From Beijerinckiaceae bacterium (lineage in GTDB: Bacteria; Pseudomonadota; Alphaproteobacteria; Rhizobiales; Beijerinckiaceae), in the NCBI GenBank assembly GCA_027346205.1, contig DAIESR010000071.1, positions 1-8,886 of the forward strand: 8,886 nt of DNA. Reading direction: 5' to 3'. The notes beneath the pieces are model-generated. The model searched no databases. It saw only the letters and a program-made list of their open reading frames with translations, and had not been told where the DNA came from. Both the position numbers and the translations under genes were made by a program. Shown piece by piece: positions 1 through 6,549 of this stretch. The first letter of the stretch is position 1; every line of letters begins with the position of its first letter.

Positions 1-46
1 GCCTGACTTGGTCGGCGCTCCATTCGACGGGGTTACGGATTGTCAT
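1..46 (-). CDS. N-terminal fragment of an unidentified protein
   Basis: Only the first 15 codons are inside the window, reading MTIRNPVEWSADQVR before the edge. The start is well supported: ATG is read leftward from position 46, with a strong Shine-Dalgarno GGGAGG at 59-54 and a 7-base spacer. The peptide vaguely recalls the N-termini of small rhizobial membrane proteins (DUF2189-like), but 15 residues cannot prove this and I do not assign a function. The gene lies 178 bases downstream of, and on the same strand as, the FUSC-type gene, so cotranscription is possible; I see no clear terminator between them. Confidence 0.7.
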   Translation of the reverse strand, partial: MTIRNPVEWSADQVR

Positions 47-224
47 TTCAAGTCCTCCCGAACAATGAGCTCGAAAGGTCGCGGCCACCAGAAGCTGACG
101 CGCTCTATTTCATCAGTCACGAGCGAGCCGCAACCTATCTAATTTATCCTATGCCCTCTGCGTCTTGATGTCATCCAATCTTCGCCCGCGCCAAGGACAA
201 GCCATCGTACGCCTCAGCTTCAGC

Positions 225-1346
225 CTATCGTTTCTGACCCTTCTGCTTCGGGGAGCGCGCGGACTCCATCGCACAGCGTTGCAGGTCCGCCAGATTGCGA
301 TGCAATTGCTCCAGCGCGAAGCCGAGTGCGAAGATGCGCTCGACCTCCTGGCTTTCAAGCGTGCGCGTAATCCCTTCCTTGCGAAGCGCCGCGAATTCGG
401 CAGCATAGGCCGCGAAGGCCGCATCCACCGCTTCAAGCGACGGCGGCGGGCGGCGCGACAGAAGCGCGGCGACGGTACTGTGCAGATCGTCGCCCGCGCT
501 CTCGCCGAGGCGCATGAGCAGCGGTGAAAGGCGCCGCGCGAAAGGATCGGGCAGAGGTGCCACGGCCGCACGCCCGAGAATGACAAAATCGTGCCGCAGC
601 CGCAGCAGCGTCCGCGACAATGGTCCGTGATCCACCTCTGGCGCGAGATGAGCCAGGCGCTCGCGCTCAACGTCGGCCGTGATGCCTTGGAATCCGGCAA
701 CGGCAGCGCCGATCTCATTTTGAATACGCGCAATCGTGCTCGCCTCAAGTTGGCGCGTGAAGCCCGCCAAAAGCTCGGACAGGACTTGCGCCAAACGATC
801 GAGAATGCGCGCAGCGGCGTCGAGCGCGCGCACATGCGCCCGCTCCGGTAAGATCAACAGCGACACCACAATCGCACTGCCACCGCCGAGCAGCACTTCG
901 AGCACGCGATAGATGGCCGATTCGATCGGGCTCTGTCGAAACTCGTTCGATACCAGGAGTACGATCACGGCAGTGAAGGGCGCGACGCGAAATCTGGGAT
1001 TGAGCGCCGCCAAAAGAGCAAGCGGCCCGATGCTCAACGCAAGAACCGCGGCAAGCGCCGGCGTCGTATTATGTGGAACGAGCACGGCGACCGCGCTCGC
1101 ATAGATCGCCCCGCCGAGCGTGCCCACCACATATTCGGCGGTCGCCTGCAAAGAGCCGCCAACGCTCATCTGAGTGACGATCACGGCGGTCAGCACGGCC
1201 CAAAGTCCGCGCAGAGGAAAACTCCAAAGTTGCGCAAAGGCGAAGGCCAAAAGGCCGGCAAGCGTCAGCCGCAGGCAGAAACGCAATTGCGCTTTATGAT
1301 CGCGAAGCCTTGCGCCGACGAAGCTCCATGTGTTTGCGAGTCTCAT
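225..1346 (-). CDS. FUSC-family (fusaric acid resistance / aromatic acid exporter type) membrane protein
   Basis: This 373-residue protein has an N-terminal half made of closely spaced hydrophobic helices (about residues 24-40, 46-62, 74-90, 97-113, 121-134 and 148-166). A mostly cytosolic helical, Arg/Ala-rich second half follows. That arrangement is typical of half-size FUSC proteins, which are proposed to export aromatic acids or other hydrophobic compounds across the inner membrane. Landmarks are an R-F-C-L-R stretch just before helix 1, a G-L-W-A-V segment at helix 2, and LPERAH at the end of helix 6. No substrate can be inferred. The ATG at 1346 has no recognisable Shine-Dalgarno sequence, and the frame stays open upstream to a stop at 1493-1491, so the true start may lie further up. 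A GGAGG at 1463-1459 sits 10 bases before an in-frame CTG. The gene is divergent from the threonine aldolase gene. Family call is firm; start and substrate are not. Confidence 0.85.
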   Translation of the reverse strand: MRLANTWSFVGARLRDHKAQLRFCLRLTLAGLLAFAFAQLWSFPLRGLWAVLTAVIVTQMSVGGSLQATAEYVVGTLGGAIYASAVAVLVPHNTTPALAAVLALSIGPLALLAALNPRFRVAPFTAVIVLLVSNEFRQSPIESAIYRVLEVLLGGGSAIVVSLLILPERAHVRALDAAARILDRLAQVLSELLAGFTRQLEASTIARIQNEIGAAVAGFQGITADVERERLAHLAPEVDHGPLSRTLLRLRHDFVILGRAAVAPLPDPFARRLSPLLMRLGESAGDDLHSTVAALLSRRPPPSLEAVDAAFAAYAAEFAALRKEGITRTLESQEVERIFALGFALEQLHRNLADLQRCAMESARSPKQKGQKR

Positions 1347-1626
1347 AGAGAAATTTCGGCCATGAACGAAGAAACTGAAGCGCGCGAATCGAAATGCGAC
1401 CGCAATAATGATCCCTGAAATCGAAAAAGGAAAAAAGGCAATGGCCAGCGCTCGATCGCCTCCGCTAGAGTATGTTCTCGTCGGAAAAGTCTAGCAACTT
1501 TTCCGGGACATGCTCCAGCAAGCTTCATTTGCGTGTTGGCCCCTGGATTGCCTCTCTTATCGCGATAATCGCCAGCGACGATCATTCCCTGCAACGATCG
1601 TCCTTCACCTTTGGAGCCTCGGCAAT

Positions 1627-2700
1627 ATGGATTTCGCCAGCGATAATAGTGTCGGCGTCAGCGCAGAGATTCTGGCAGCCGTTGCGGCCGCCAATGTTGG
1701 CGCGGCGCATGCCTATGGCGAAGACGCCTGGACGGCGAAGGCGCTCGCGCGTCTCGACGAGATCTTCGAGCGGCGGACGGCGAGCTTTCTCCTCACGACA
1801 GGCACCGCGGCCAATGCGCTAGCCCTCGCGGCGCTGACACCGCCCTATGGCGCCGTCTTCTGCCATGAGAGCGCGCATGTGATGGAAGATGAATGCGGCG
1901 CCCCGGAATTTTTTACCGCAGGCGCCAAATTGGTCGGCATAGAGGGGAGGCAGGGGAAGATCACGCCAGCGGCTTTGCGCGCGACGCTCGGCGCCTTCCC
2001 CCGCGGCAGGGTCACGCAGGTACAGCCCGCGGCTCTCTCCCTTTCGCAAGCGACCGAATGCGGAACGCTCTATACATGCGCGGAAATCGCCGAACTCACG
2101 TCCATCGCCCATGAGGTGGGCGTCGCCGTCCATATGGACGGCGCACGCTTCGCCAATGCGCTGGTCGCGCAAAATTGCACGCCCGCCGAGATGAGCTGGA
2201 AGGCGGGAATCGACGTCCTCTCCTTTGGCGCAACGAAGAATGGCGCGCTCGCCTGCGAGGCCGTGATCTTCTTTGATCCGGCGCAGGCCGACAATTTCGT
2301 CTATCGGCGCAAGCGCGGCGGCCATACTTTGTCGAAGGGTCGCTTCCTCGGCGCGCAAATGGCGGCCTATCTGGAGGCGGATCTTTGGCTCGAGAATGCC
2401 AGCAAGGCCAATGCGCATGCCGCCAAACTCGTCGCCGGCCTCACCAAAGTGCCGGGGATCAGGCTCGTCTGGCCGACCGAAGCCAATGAGATCTTTGTGC
2501 TTATGCCGCGTGGCATCGACCGCGCCTTACAGGCGGCCGGCGCGCATTATTATGAATGGGCATTCCACGCCATCGACCGCGCACAAGTGCAACCGCGCGA
2601 GGATGATGTCTTCATTCGCCTCGTAACCTCTTTCGCGACCGACCCGGCCGCAATCGCCGAATTCGTCGCCATCGCGCAGGCCGCTGCCGCAACACCGTGA
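1627..2700 (+). CDS. ltaE: Low-specificity L-threonine aldolase (PLP enzyme)
   Basis: The 357-residue product belongs to the fold-type I PLP threonine aldolases, which cleave L-threonine or L-allo-threonine to glycine and acetaldehyde in the cytosol. The opening D-F-A-S-D-N is the family's usual N-terminus. Other family features are the TTGTAAN cofactor loop (57-63), the ring-stacking histidine in HESAH (His80), the HMDGARF motif with Asp171 contacting the PLP nitrogen, and FGATKNG with Lys204 as the Schiff-base lysine. Length fits the family. The frame is open back to 1510, but I chose ATG 1627 because it gives the conserved N-terminus and has GGAG at 1613-1616. Upstream residues look like translated non-coding DNA. 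The gene is monocistronic in appearance: divergent from the FUSC gene and 199 bases before the next gene. The enzyme may also act on beta-hydroxy amino acids such as phenylserine; this is inferred from the family. Confidence 0.93.
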   Translation: MDFASDNSVGVSAEILAAVAAANVGAAHAYGEDAWTAKALARLDEIFERRTASFLLTTGTAANALALAALTPPYGAVFCHESAHVMEDECGAPEFFTAGAKLVGIEGRQGKITPAALRATLGAFPRGRVTQVQPAALSLSQATECGTLYTCAEIAELTSIAHEVGVAVHMDGARFANALVAQNCTPAEMSWKAGIDVLSFGATKNGALACEAVIFFDPAQADNFVYRRKRGGHTLSKGRFLGAQMAAYLEADLWLENASKANAHAAKLVAGLTKVPGIRLVWPTEANEIFVLMPRGIDRALQAAGAHYYEWAFHAIDRAQVQPREDDVFIRLVTSFATDPAAIAEFVAIAQAAAATP

Positions 2701-2854
2701 TCGCGCGCTGAAAATTGCGCCTTTCTTGACCCAGTTCTAGCCGCAATTGCTGCCGATTTTCGCCGGAATCCTTACCAAACCTGCCGATAGCGTATCCGCG
2801 CGAAGCCCGTCCCGATCGCGCTGAACATGATCCGGGATGGTGCGAACCCTCGGA

Positions 2855-2886
2855 GCAAGAGCCGGCAAGCAGCGGGCAAGAGCCGG
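2855..2886. repeat. 11-bp direct repeat upstream of the secreted-protein gene
   Basis: GCAAGAGCCGG occurs at 2855-2865 and again at 2876-2886, a 21-base offset (two helical turns). The second copy ends just before the ribosome binding site at 2889-2893. It might be a tandem operator or simply slipped sequence; nothing in the window names a regulator. Confidence 0.4.
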
Positions 2887-2899
2887 ATGGAGGCAGATC

Positions 2900-3565
2900 A
2901 TGAATGGCTCGGACTTACGGAAGGCAAAAAATGCCCGCCGTCGGCGCACCGGCTGGAAGGCCGGCGCCGTGGCAAGTCTGATTTCTTCGGTGCTCGGCCT
3001 CACGGTCGGGCTCTACGCCGCGCCCGCGCAGGCGCAATTTCTCCGTGAATGGTGGTGGCATCGGGACGAAGGTCCGCCGCCCCTCCCGCCAGGAGACGTC
3101 GGACGACGGACGACGCGATGGCACGCCATGGCGCCCGATAGAGAATATGGTTTCGTTCCGCCAGCTGAGATCCGCCATCGGGCAAGCCTGCTCGGGCTTC
3201 GTCTTATCGCCACGCCTCGCCGCAATGGCCATGTCTATATTGCCTTTGGGGAAGACACGCATGGTTTGCTGCATCATCTCGCCTTCGACGCGCGTGAGGG
3301 CAGGCTCATCGAAAACGAGACGTCCGATGTCATGTTGAAGGCGAATCCAAACCATCCGCCATCCAGCACCCCACCGCTGCCGCCGCACCGGCCTCTGCCC
3401 TCGCAAGCGGCCAAGACGCCATCGGCTCCGGACAAAGCCGCTGTCACACCCTCGCCAGTGACGGAAACGGCAAATCATATGTCGGCCCCGGTCAAGCCGG
3501 CCTCGGTGCCGCCCTCCTCAGCCGTGCAAGGGACAAAAGAGAATAAAGCCAAGTCCGGGAATTAG
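2900..3565 (+). CDS. Secreted or periplasmic protein of unknown function with proline-rich C-terminus
   Basis: I do not recognise this 221-residue protein as a named family. ATG 2900 is chosen over an in-frame start at 2837 because GGAGG (2889-2893) lies 6 bases ahead. Residues 1-45 look like a Sec signal: a basic stretch with four consecutive arginines (13-16), a hydrophobic core (about 22-40), and a PAQA/Q cleavage site after residue 45. A Trp-rich WWWHR patch and Pro/Gly segment follow. A compact region (about 86-140) has the pattern L-G-L-R-L-I-x-x-P-R-R, H-V-Y-I-A, H-H-L-A-F-D-A-R-E-G-R-L-I. This resembles envelope proteins of unknown function, common in Hyphomicrobiales, with a small beta-sheet, perhaps PepSY-like. 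The last 70 residues are rich in Pro, Ser, Ala and Lys and probably disordered. It ends next to a convergent hairpin terminator. The coding call is good; the function is unknown. Confidence 0.75.
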   Translation: MNGSDLRKAKNARRRRTGWKAGAVASLISSVLGLTVGLYAAPAQAQFLREWWWHRDEGPPPLPPGDVGRRTTRWHAMAPDREYGFVPPAEIRHRASLLGLRLIATPRRNGHVYIAFGEDTHGLLHHLAFDAREGRLIENETSDVMLKANPNHPPSSTPPLPPHRPLPSQAAKTPSAPDKAAVTPSPVTETANHMSAPVKPASVPPSSAVQGTKENKAKSGN

Positions 3566-3578
3566 CTTTGTACAGCAA

Positions 3579-3603
3579 GAAGGGCGCCTCAGGGGCGCCC
3601 TTC
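3579..3603. terminator. Hairpin between convergent genes (likely bidirectional terminator)
   Basis: A perfect 10-bp stem (GAAGGGCGCC at 3579-3588 with GGCGCCCTTC at 3594-3603) closes a 5-base loop. It sits between the stop of the secreted-protein gene (3565) and the stop of the convergent small heat-shock gene (3630). Read on the minus strand, the stem is followed by the T-containing tract TTCTTGCTGT. On the plus strand there is no clear T run, so termination is probably stronger for the heat-shock transcript. Confidence 0.65.
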
Positions 3604-3629
3604 GCGATCGTTCTACCTGAAGAAGAACG

Positions 3630-4118
3630 TCAAGCGGCCTTTGCCTGCTCGACTTTCGCCTGTTCGACCACTTCGGGCTTCTTGGCCTCGGTCGTGCCAA
3701 TGTGGATCTGCCTCGGCTTTTGAGCCTCGGGAACCTCACGGACGAGATCGACATGCAGCAAACCGTTTTCAAGGCTCGCGCCTTGCACTTGAACATGATC
3801 CGCGAGCTGGAAGCGGCGCTCGAAGGCGCGCGCGGCAATGCCCTGATAAAGCACCTCGGACTTGGACGCGTTTGCGACCTGGCTCTCCTTGGAACCGCGA
3901 ATCGTCAAGCCGCCTTCCTTCACTTCGATCGAGAGCTCCTTGTCGGAAAAGCCCGCGACCGCGACGGTGATGCGATAAGCATTCTCAGCACTGCGTTCGA
4001 TGTTGTAGGGTGGATAAGAAGGCGCCGCTTCGAAGCCGGCCGCCTGATTGACCAGATTGAACAGCCGATCGAAACCCACGGTCGAACGATAGAGCGGTGC
4101 TAGATCCATCTGACGCAT
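3630..4118 (-). CDS. Small heat-shock protein, Hsp20/IbpA class
   Basis: This 162-residue chaperone follows E. coli IbpA closely in order of motifs. It has a DLAPLYRSTVGFDRLF N-terminus (5-20) and YPPYNIE leading into the alpha-crystallin domain (about 35-130). Within that domain are AVAGFS (53-58), YQGIA with FERRFQL (91-105) and ENGLLHVDL (117-125). The C-terminal I-H-I motif (138-140) docks neighbouring subunits. An unusual tail follows, rich in Lys/Glu/Ala, with VEQAK written twice (151-160). The protein should form cytosolic oligomers that hold unfolding proteins for DnaK/ClpB. ATG 4118 is set by the family N-terminus and by AGGAGG at 4129-4124. The gene is alone on its transcript: convergent with the secreted-protein gene and divergent from the alpha/beta hydrolase. 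Its upstream region carries both an RpoH-like promoter and a ROSE-like leader (separate entries). Confidence 0.96.
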   Translation of the reverse strand: MRQMDLAPLYRSTVGFDRLFNLVNQAAGFEAAPSYPPYNIERSAENAYRITVAVAGFSDKELSIEVKEGGLTIRGSKESQVANASKSEVLYQGIAARAFERRFQLADHVQVQGASLENGLLHVDLVREVPEAQKPRQIHIGTTEAKKPEVVEQAKVEQAKAA

Positions 4119-4238
4119 TTCATCCTCCTAAATTAAGCGAGTGCGACATGGCAGGGCTCTGCGCCGAAGCGCCAAGTCCTTGAGCGCTACGTCTCAGCCT
4201 TGCCGCTGTCAGGTCGCGCGTCCGTTTCGGCCCGCGCT
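4119..4238 (-). promoter_or_regulatory. ROSE-like RNA thermometer in the 5' leader of the small heat-shock gene
   Basis: On the minus strand the leader ends in UCGCU (4140-4136), a 6-base loop UAAUUU, then AGGAGG (4129-4124) just before the start codon. ROSE elements of rhizobial small heat-shock genes are defined by U(U/C)GCU pairing with the AGGA of the Shine-Dalgarno sequence with one bulged G. Here the pairs U-A, C-G, bulged G, C-G, U-A are all present and an outer C-G extends the stem. Upstream, the leader can form GCGC-UUCG-GCGC (4172-4161), a UUCG tetraloop hairpin. An overlapping alternative is AGCGC/GCGCU (4188-4168). The predicted leader is about 120 bases, within the range reported for ROSE elements plus flanking hairpins. 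The element should hide the ribosome binding site at low temperature and open on heating. The 5' limit is inferred from the promoter. Confidence 0.72.
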
Positions 4239-4243
4239 AAAAT

Positions 4244-4273
4244 TGATGTGGGGACCGATTTTTTCGGCGCAAG
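4244..4273 (-). promoter_or_regulatory. RpoH (sigma32)-like promoter of the small heat-shock gene
   Basis: Read on the minus strand, CCCCTTGCG (CTTG at 4273-4270) is followed 16 bases later by CCCCACATCA (4253-4244). This resembles the heat-shock sigma-factor pattern CTTGAAA, then 11-16 bases, then CCCCATnTA. The second half of the -35 box is imperfect. Transcription would start near 4238, giving a leader of about 120 bases. Position directly ahead of a small heat-shock gene supports the call. Confidence 0.55.
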
Positions 4274-4354
4274 GGGCACTCGCGACCGAAAACGGCTTCG
4301 GATGGGCAGACCAAGATTGGCTACGCCAGGCAACATGGGAGGGGCGAGCAACCT

Positions 4355-5380
4355 ATGACTCTCATCACCACGCCGGAGAATCCGGCACCACCGGGTGCCA
4401 CTGTCGCCATGCTGACGACGGAGGATGGGGTGGCGTTGCGCGTCGCACGTTGGTCGGCTGTGGGGGCGAGTTGCGGCACGGTGGCCGTCCTGCCCGGCCG
4501 CGCCGAATTCATCGAGAAATATTTCGAGACGATCGAGGAATTATTGGAACGGCGCTTCGACGTGGTTGCCATGGATTGGCGCGGCCAAGGCCTTTCGCAA
4601 CGCCAGCTTCGCGACCGCCGCAAAGGCCATATCGACGATTTCGACATTTACCAATCGGATCTCACCGCGCTCGCAGAAAGCGTTCTCAACCCGTTTTGCA
4701 GCAAGCCTTGGTTCGCGCTCGGCCATTCCACGGCGGGCGCGATCCTGATCGCACAAGCGCGCGCCGGCCACTCGCCCTTCGCACGCATCGTCATGACCTC
4801 GCCGATGATCGCAATTGCGCGGCTGCGCTTCAAGAAGCTCTCCGAGCTCTTGGTGGAAGGCCTCGACATTCTTGGCTTCGGCAGCGCCTATATTCCAGGC
4901 GGCGGCGGCAAATCCATCTTTCTGCGGCCCTTCCCCGACAACCGGCTTACTTCGGACGAACGGCGCTATAGGCGCACGGCAAATATCGTTCGTGCCGCGC
5001 CCGAACTCGCGCTTGGCGATCCAACGATCAGCTGGGCCAATGCCGCCTTTCACCTGATGCAGCAATTCGAGGATGCGGATTATCCGCGCCGGACGCTCAC
5101 GCCCATTCTCGTCATTGCCGGCGGGGCCGACCGCGTGGTCGAGACCTCGGCCGTCGAGAATTTCGCCAGCCGGCTGAAAGCGGGGCGGGTCATCACCCTG
5201 CCCTATGCGAAACATGAGATATTGATGGAGCGCGACCAGTTCCGCACCCAGTTCTGGGCCGCTTTCGACAATTTCATTCCGGGTGTCGAGGACAGGTTCA
5301 CGCAATCGCTCGCCGCAGCCATGAATGCGCCACGGCGCAAACCCCGGTTCCCGTGGCCCTGGCAAAAAGCCAAGACTTGA
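4355..5380 (+). CDS. Alpha/beta hydrolase, lysophospholipase L2 / monoacylglycerol lipase type
   Basis: The 341-residue protein is an alpha/beta-hydrolase of the PldB (lysophospholipase L2) group. It shows VLPGRAEFIEKY (45-56) around the oxyanion hole, MDWRGQGLSQR (73-83), the nucleophile elbow GHSTAG with Ser125, GGADRVV with the likely acid Asp259, and AKHEIL with catalytic His287. PldB-like enzymes usually have G-H-S-M-G-G at the elbow; GHSTAG is a mild variant that keeps the small residues flanking serine. The ester substrate (lysophospholipid, monoglyceride or other) cannot be read from sequence. There is no signal peptide, so it is probably cytosolic or membrane-associated. The C-terminal 20 residues are basic and Trp/Pro-rich (RRKPRFPWPWQK) and could touch the membrane. 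ATG 4355 has GGAGGGG at 4338-4344. The gene is divergent from the small heat-shock gene and ends 15 bases from the hisN stop. Confidence 0.88.
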   Translation: MTLITTPENPAPPGATVAMLTTEDGVALRVARWSAVGASCGTVAVLPGRAEFIEKYFETIEELLERRFDVVAMDWRGQGLSQRQLRDRRKGHIDDFDIYQSDLTALAESVLNPFCSKPWFALGHSTAGAILIAQARAGHSPFARIVMTSPMIAIARLRFKKLSELLVEGLDILGFGSAYIPGGGGKSIFLRPFPDNRLTSDERRYRRTANIVRAAPELALGDPTISWANAAFHLMQQFEDADYPRRTLTPILVIAGGADRVVETSAVENFASRLKAGRVITLPYAKHEILMERDQFRTQFWAAFDNFIPGVEDRFTQSLAAAMNAPRRKPRFPWPWQKAKT

Positions 5381-5398
5381 CCGTGTAGCCACGGTTCA
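5378..5398. terminator. Short hairpin spanning the stop codons of two convergent genes
   Basis: ACCGTG (5380-5385) pairs perfectly with CACGGT (5390-5395) across the 4-base loop TAGC. With one bulged T (5396) the stem extends by two pairs into both stop codons, TGA at 5378-5380 and the hisN TGA at 5398-5396. No T run follows on either strand, so it may only slow polymerase or block exonucleases. Hairpin is seen; terminator role is inferred. Confidence 0.4.
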
Positions 5399-6193
5399 TC
5401 CCGCAAGCAGCTCCAGCACGGCTGTATGGATGCGCCGATCGCCGGCGGCAACGACATTGCCCCCCTGCGCCGCGCTGCCTCCGGTCCAATTCGTCACGAT
5501 ACCGCCCGCGCCTTGGATGATAGGGATCAACGGCGCGATGTCATAGGCCTGCACGCCGGCCTCCATCACACAATCCACATGGCCGGAAGCGAGCATGGCA
5601 AAAGCGTAGCAATCATAGCCGTAGCGCGAGAGCCGCACAGCTGTCTCGACCCGCCGAAAGGCGGCGAGTTCATCCGGCGGATAGAGCAACGGGGAGGGCG
5701 TCATTAAAGTAACCTCCGCGAGCGAAGCACAGGCCCGCGTCTTGAGCTTGCGCTCGATCGGCGCATGATCGATCCCCGGCCCGCGCCAACGCGCCGCCTT
5801 GCCGTCACCCATGAAATATTCGCGCGTGAAGGGCTGAACCATCATGCCGTAGATCGGCACGCCATTGTGGAGAAGGCCGATCAAAGTGCCCCAGGTCGGA
5901 ATGCCGGATATGAAGCTCTTGGTGCCGTCGATCGGATCGAGCACCCAGACATATTCCGCATCAGCCCGGTCATTCCCGAATTCCTCGCCAATGATGCCGT
6001 GGCTCGAAAAAGTCTGGGTGATCATCCGGCGCATGGCCACTTCCGCCGCACTGTCCGCCTCTGTCACCGGATCGAACATGCCGCCACGGCTTTTGTCTTC
6101 CGCCCCGAGCGATGTGCGGAAAAAGGGCAGAAGCGTCCGGCCGGCCGCATCGGCAAGCTCTTCGACGAAAACGGCAAAATCGACGGCTGTCAT
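5396..6193 (-). CDS. hisN: Histidinol-phosphatase, inositol-monophosphatase fold (HisN type)
   Basis: This 265-residue protein belongs to the Mg-dependent inositol-monophosphatase superfamily. It carries DPVTEAD (41-47), GIIGEEFG with metal ligand Glu70, VLDPIDGTKSF with Asp86 and Asp89, and AYDIAPLIPIIQGAGG with Asp218. The combination SGIPTWGTLIGL (96-107) and YDCYAFAMLASGHVD (193-207) is the signature of the HisN branch. HisN converts L-histidinol phosphate to L-histidinol in histidine biosynthesis in many alphaproteobacteria. A SuhB-like inositol-1-phosphatase role is the main alternative and less likely. ATG 6193 has GAAGG about 7 bases ahead. A perfect CTTGAC (6264-6259, minus strand) could be a -35 box, but I see no matching -10. 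Its neighbourhood, facing away from an MmgR/suhB small RNA, agrees with Rfam's naming of that RNA after a nearby phosphatase-family gene. Confidence 0.9.
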   Translation of the reverse strand: MTAVDFAVFVEELADAAGRTLLPFFRTSLGAEDKSRGGMFDPVTEADSAAEVAMRRMITQTFSSHGIIGEEFGNDRADAEYVWVLDPIDGTKSFISGIPTWGTLIGLLHNGVPIYGMMVQPFTREYFMGDGKAARWRGPGIDHAPIERKLKTRACASLAEVTLMTPSPLLYPPDELAAFRRVETAVRLSRYGYDCYAFAMLASGHVDCVMEAGVQAYDIAPLIPIIQGAGGIVTNWTGGSAAQGGNVVAAGDRRIHTAVLELLAG

Positions 6194-6459
6194 GAACCGA
6201 CCTTCTGTAATGGAGCAAATGAATCGTCGGGCGATCCGTTCAAGATCGTAACAGAAACGTCAAGCCGCCAGGTCTCACGCCGTCGAGGAAAATGGAAGGA
6301 AAGACGGCCAAGACACAGGCAATCATTCGGCCGCACGCGACACGAGCCCGAAAGGAGCCTCGATCAGGAGCCACCAGACCCTACTTCAGACCCGGTAAGA
6401 GCCGTCCAAACCGCTGCTAAGGACTTGTGGCGACCCGTGCGGCACCCGAAACGAGCCGC

Positions 6460-6469
6460 TTGTATACAA
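6460..6469. promoter_or_regulatory. Perfect TTGTATACAA palindrome, possible regulator site
   Basis: This 10-bp perfect palindrome lies at the edge of the A+T-rich island, 80 bases before the -35 box of the small-RNA promoter. It fits the T-n-G-T-n3-A-C-n-A pattern often bound by FadR/FCD-type GntR regulators. No such regulator is encoded in the window, so the binding protein is unknown. Confidence 0.35.
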
Positions 6470-6483
6470 ATAATATTTAACTA

Positions 6484-6496
6484 TATCAGATAATTA
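6484..6496 (+). promoter_or_regulatory. Possible IHF-binding site
   Basis: TATCAGATAATTA matches the IHF consensus WATCAA-N4-TTR at all defined positions except one (G for A at position 6). An A/T-rich stretch lies directly upstream, as IHF prefers. It is about 55 bases ahead of the small-RNA -35 box. Because the surrounding DNA is A+T-rich, a chance match is plausible. Confidence 0.3.
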
Positions 6497-6549
6497 GATA
6501 GAAAGCTGCGACGACCAGACGCAGTGGCCGAAAAATAGGTCAGAAGGGG

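Larger units (their letters stand above)
6194..6549. other. Non-coding upstream region of hisN with an A+T-rich island
   Basis: No gene is supported here: the open frames crossing it are extensions of frames antisense to hisN. The first ~260 bases are plain high-GC sequence with loosely repeated CCGAAA and GAGCC words. From about 6459 to 6507 the base composition drops abruptly to strongly A+T-rich. That block contains the perfect palindrome TTGTATACAA (6460-6469) and an IHF-like site (6484-6496). It ends about 45 bases before the small-RNA promoter, so it more likely serves that RNA than hisN. Confidence 0.6.

Noticed and set aside
165..851. Several overlapping open frames on both strands in the 3' half of the FUSC gene
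   Set aside because: They are shadow frames, rich in Arg, Ala and Ser, inside the coding region of the membrane protein; none has a start signal or family signature.
1343..1594. Minus-strand 83-codon frame ending in the ATGA overlap with the FUSC gene
   Set aside because: Third codon positions are not GC-biased as in the real genes here, no family is recognisable, and the frame runs into the region just upstream of the threonine aldolase start. I keep only the possibility of a short leader as part of a finding.
2703..2727. GCGC/GCGC stem after the threonine aldolase stop followed by CTTTCTT, as a terminator
   Set aside because: The stem has only four pairs with an 8-base loop; too weak to claim in GC-rich DNA.
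5765..6493. Long plus-strand open frame (about 242 codons) through hisN and into the gap
   Set aside because: It is antisense to the well-supported hisN gene and shows no family motifs. The long frame is a by-product of high GC content.
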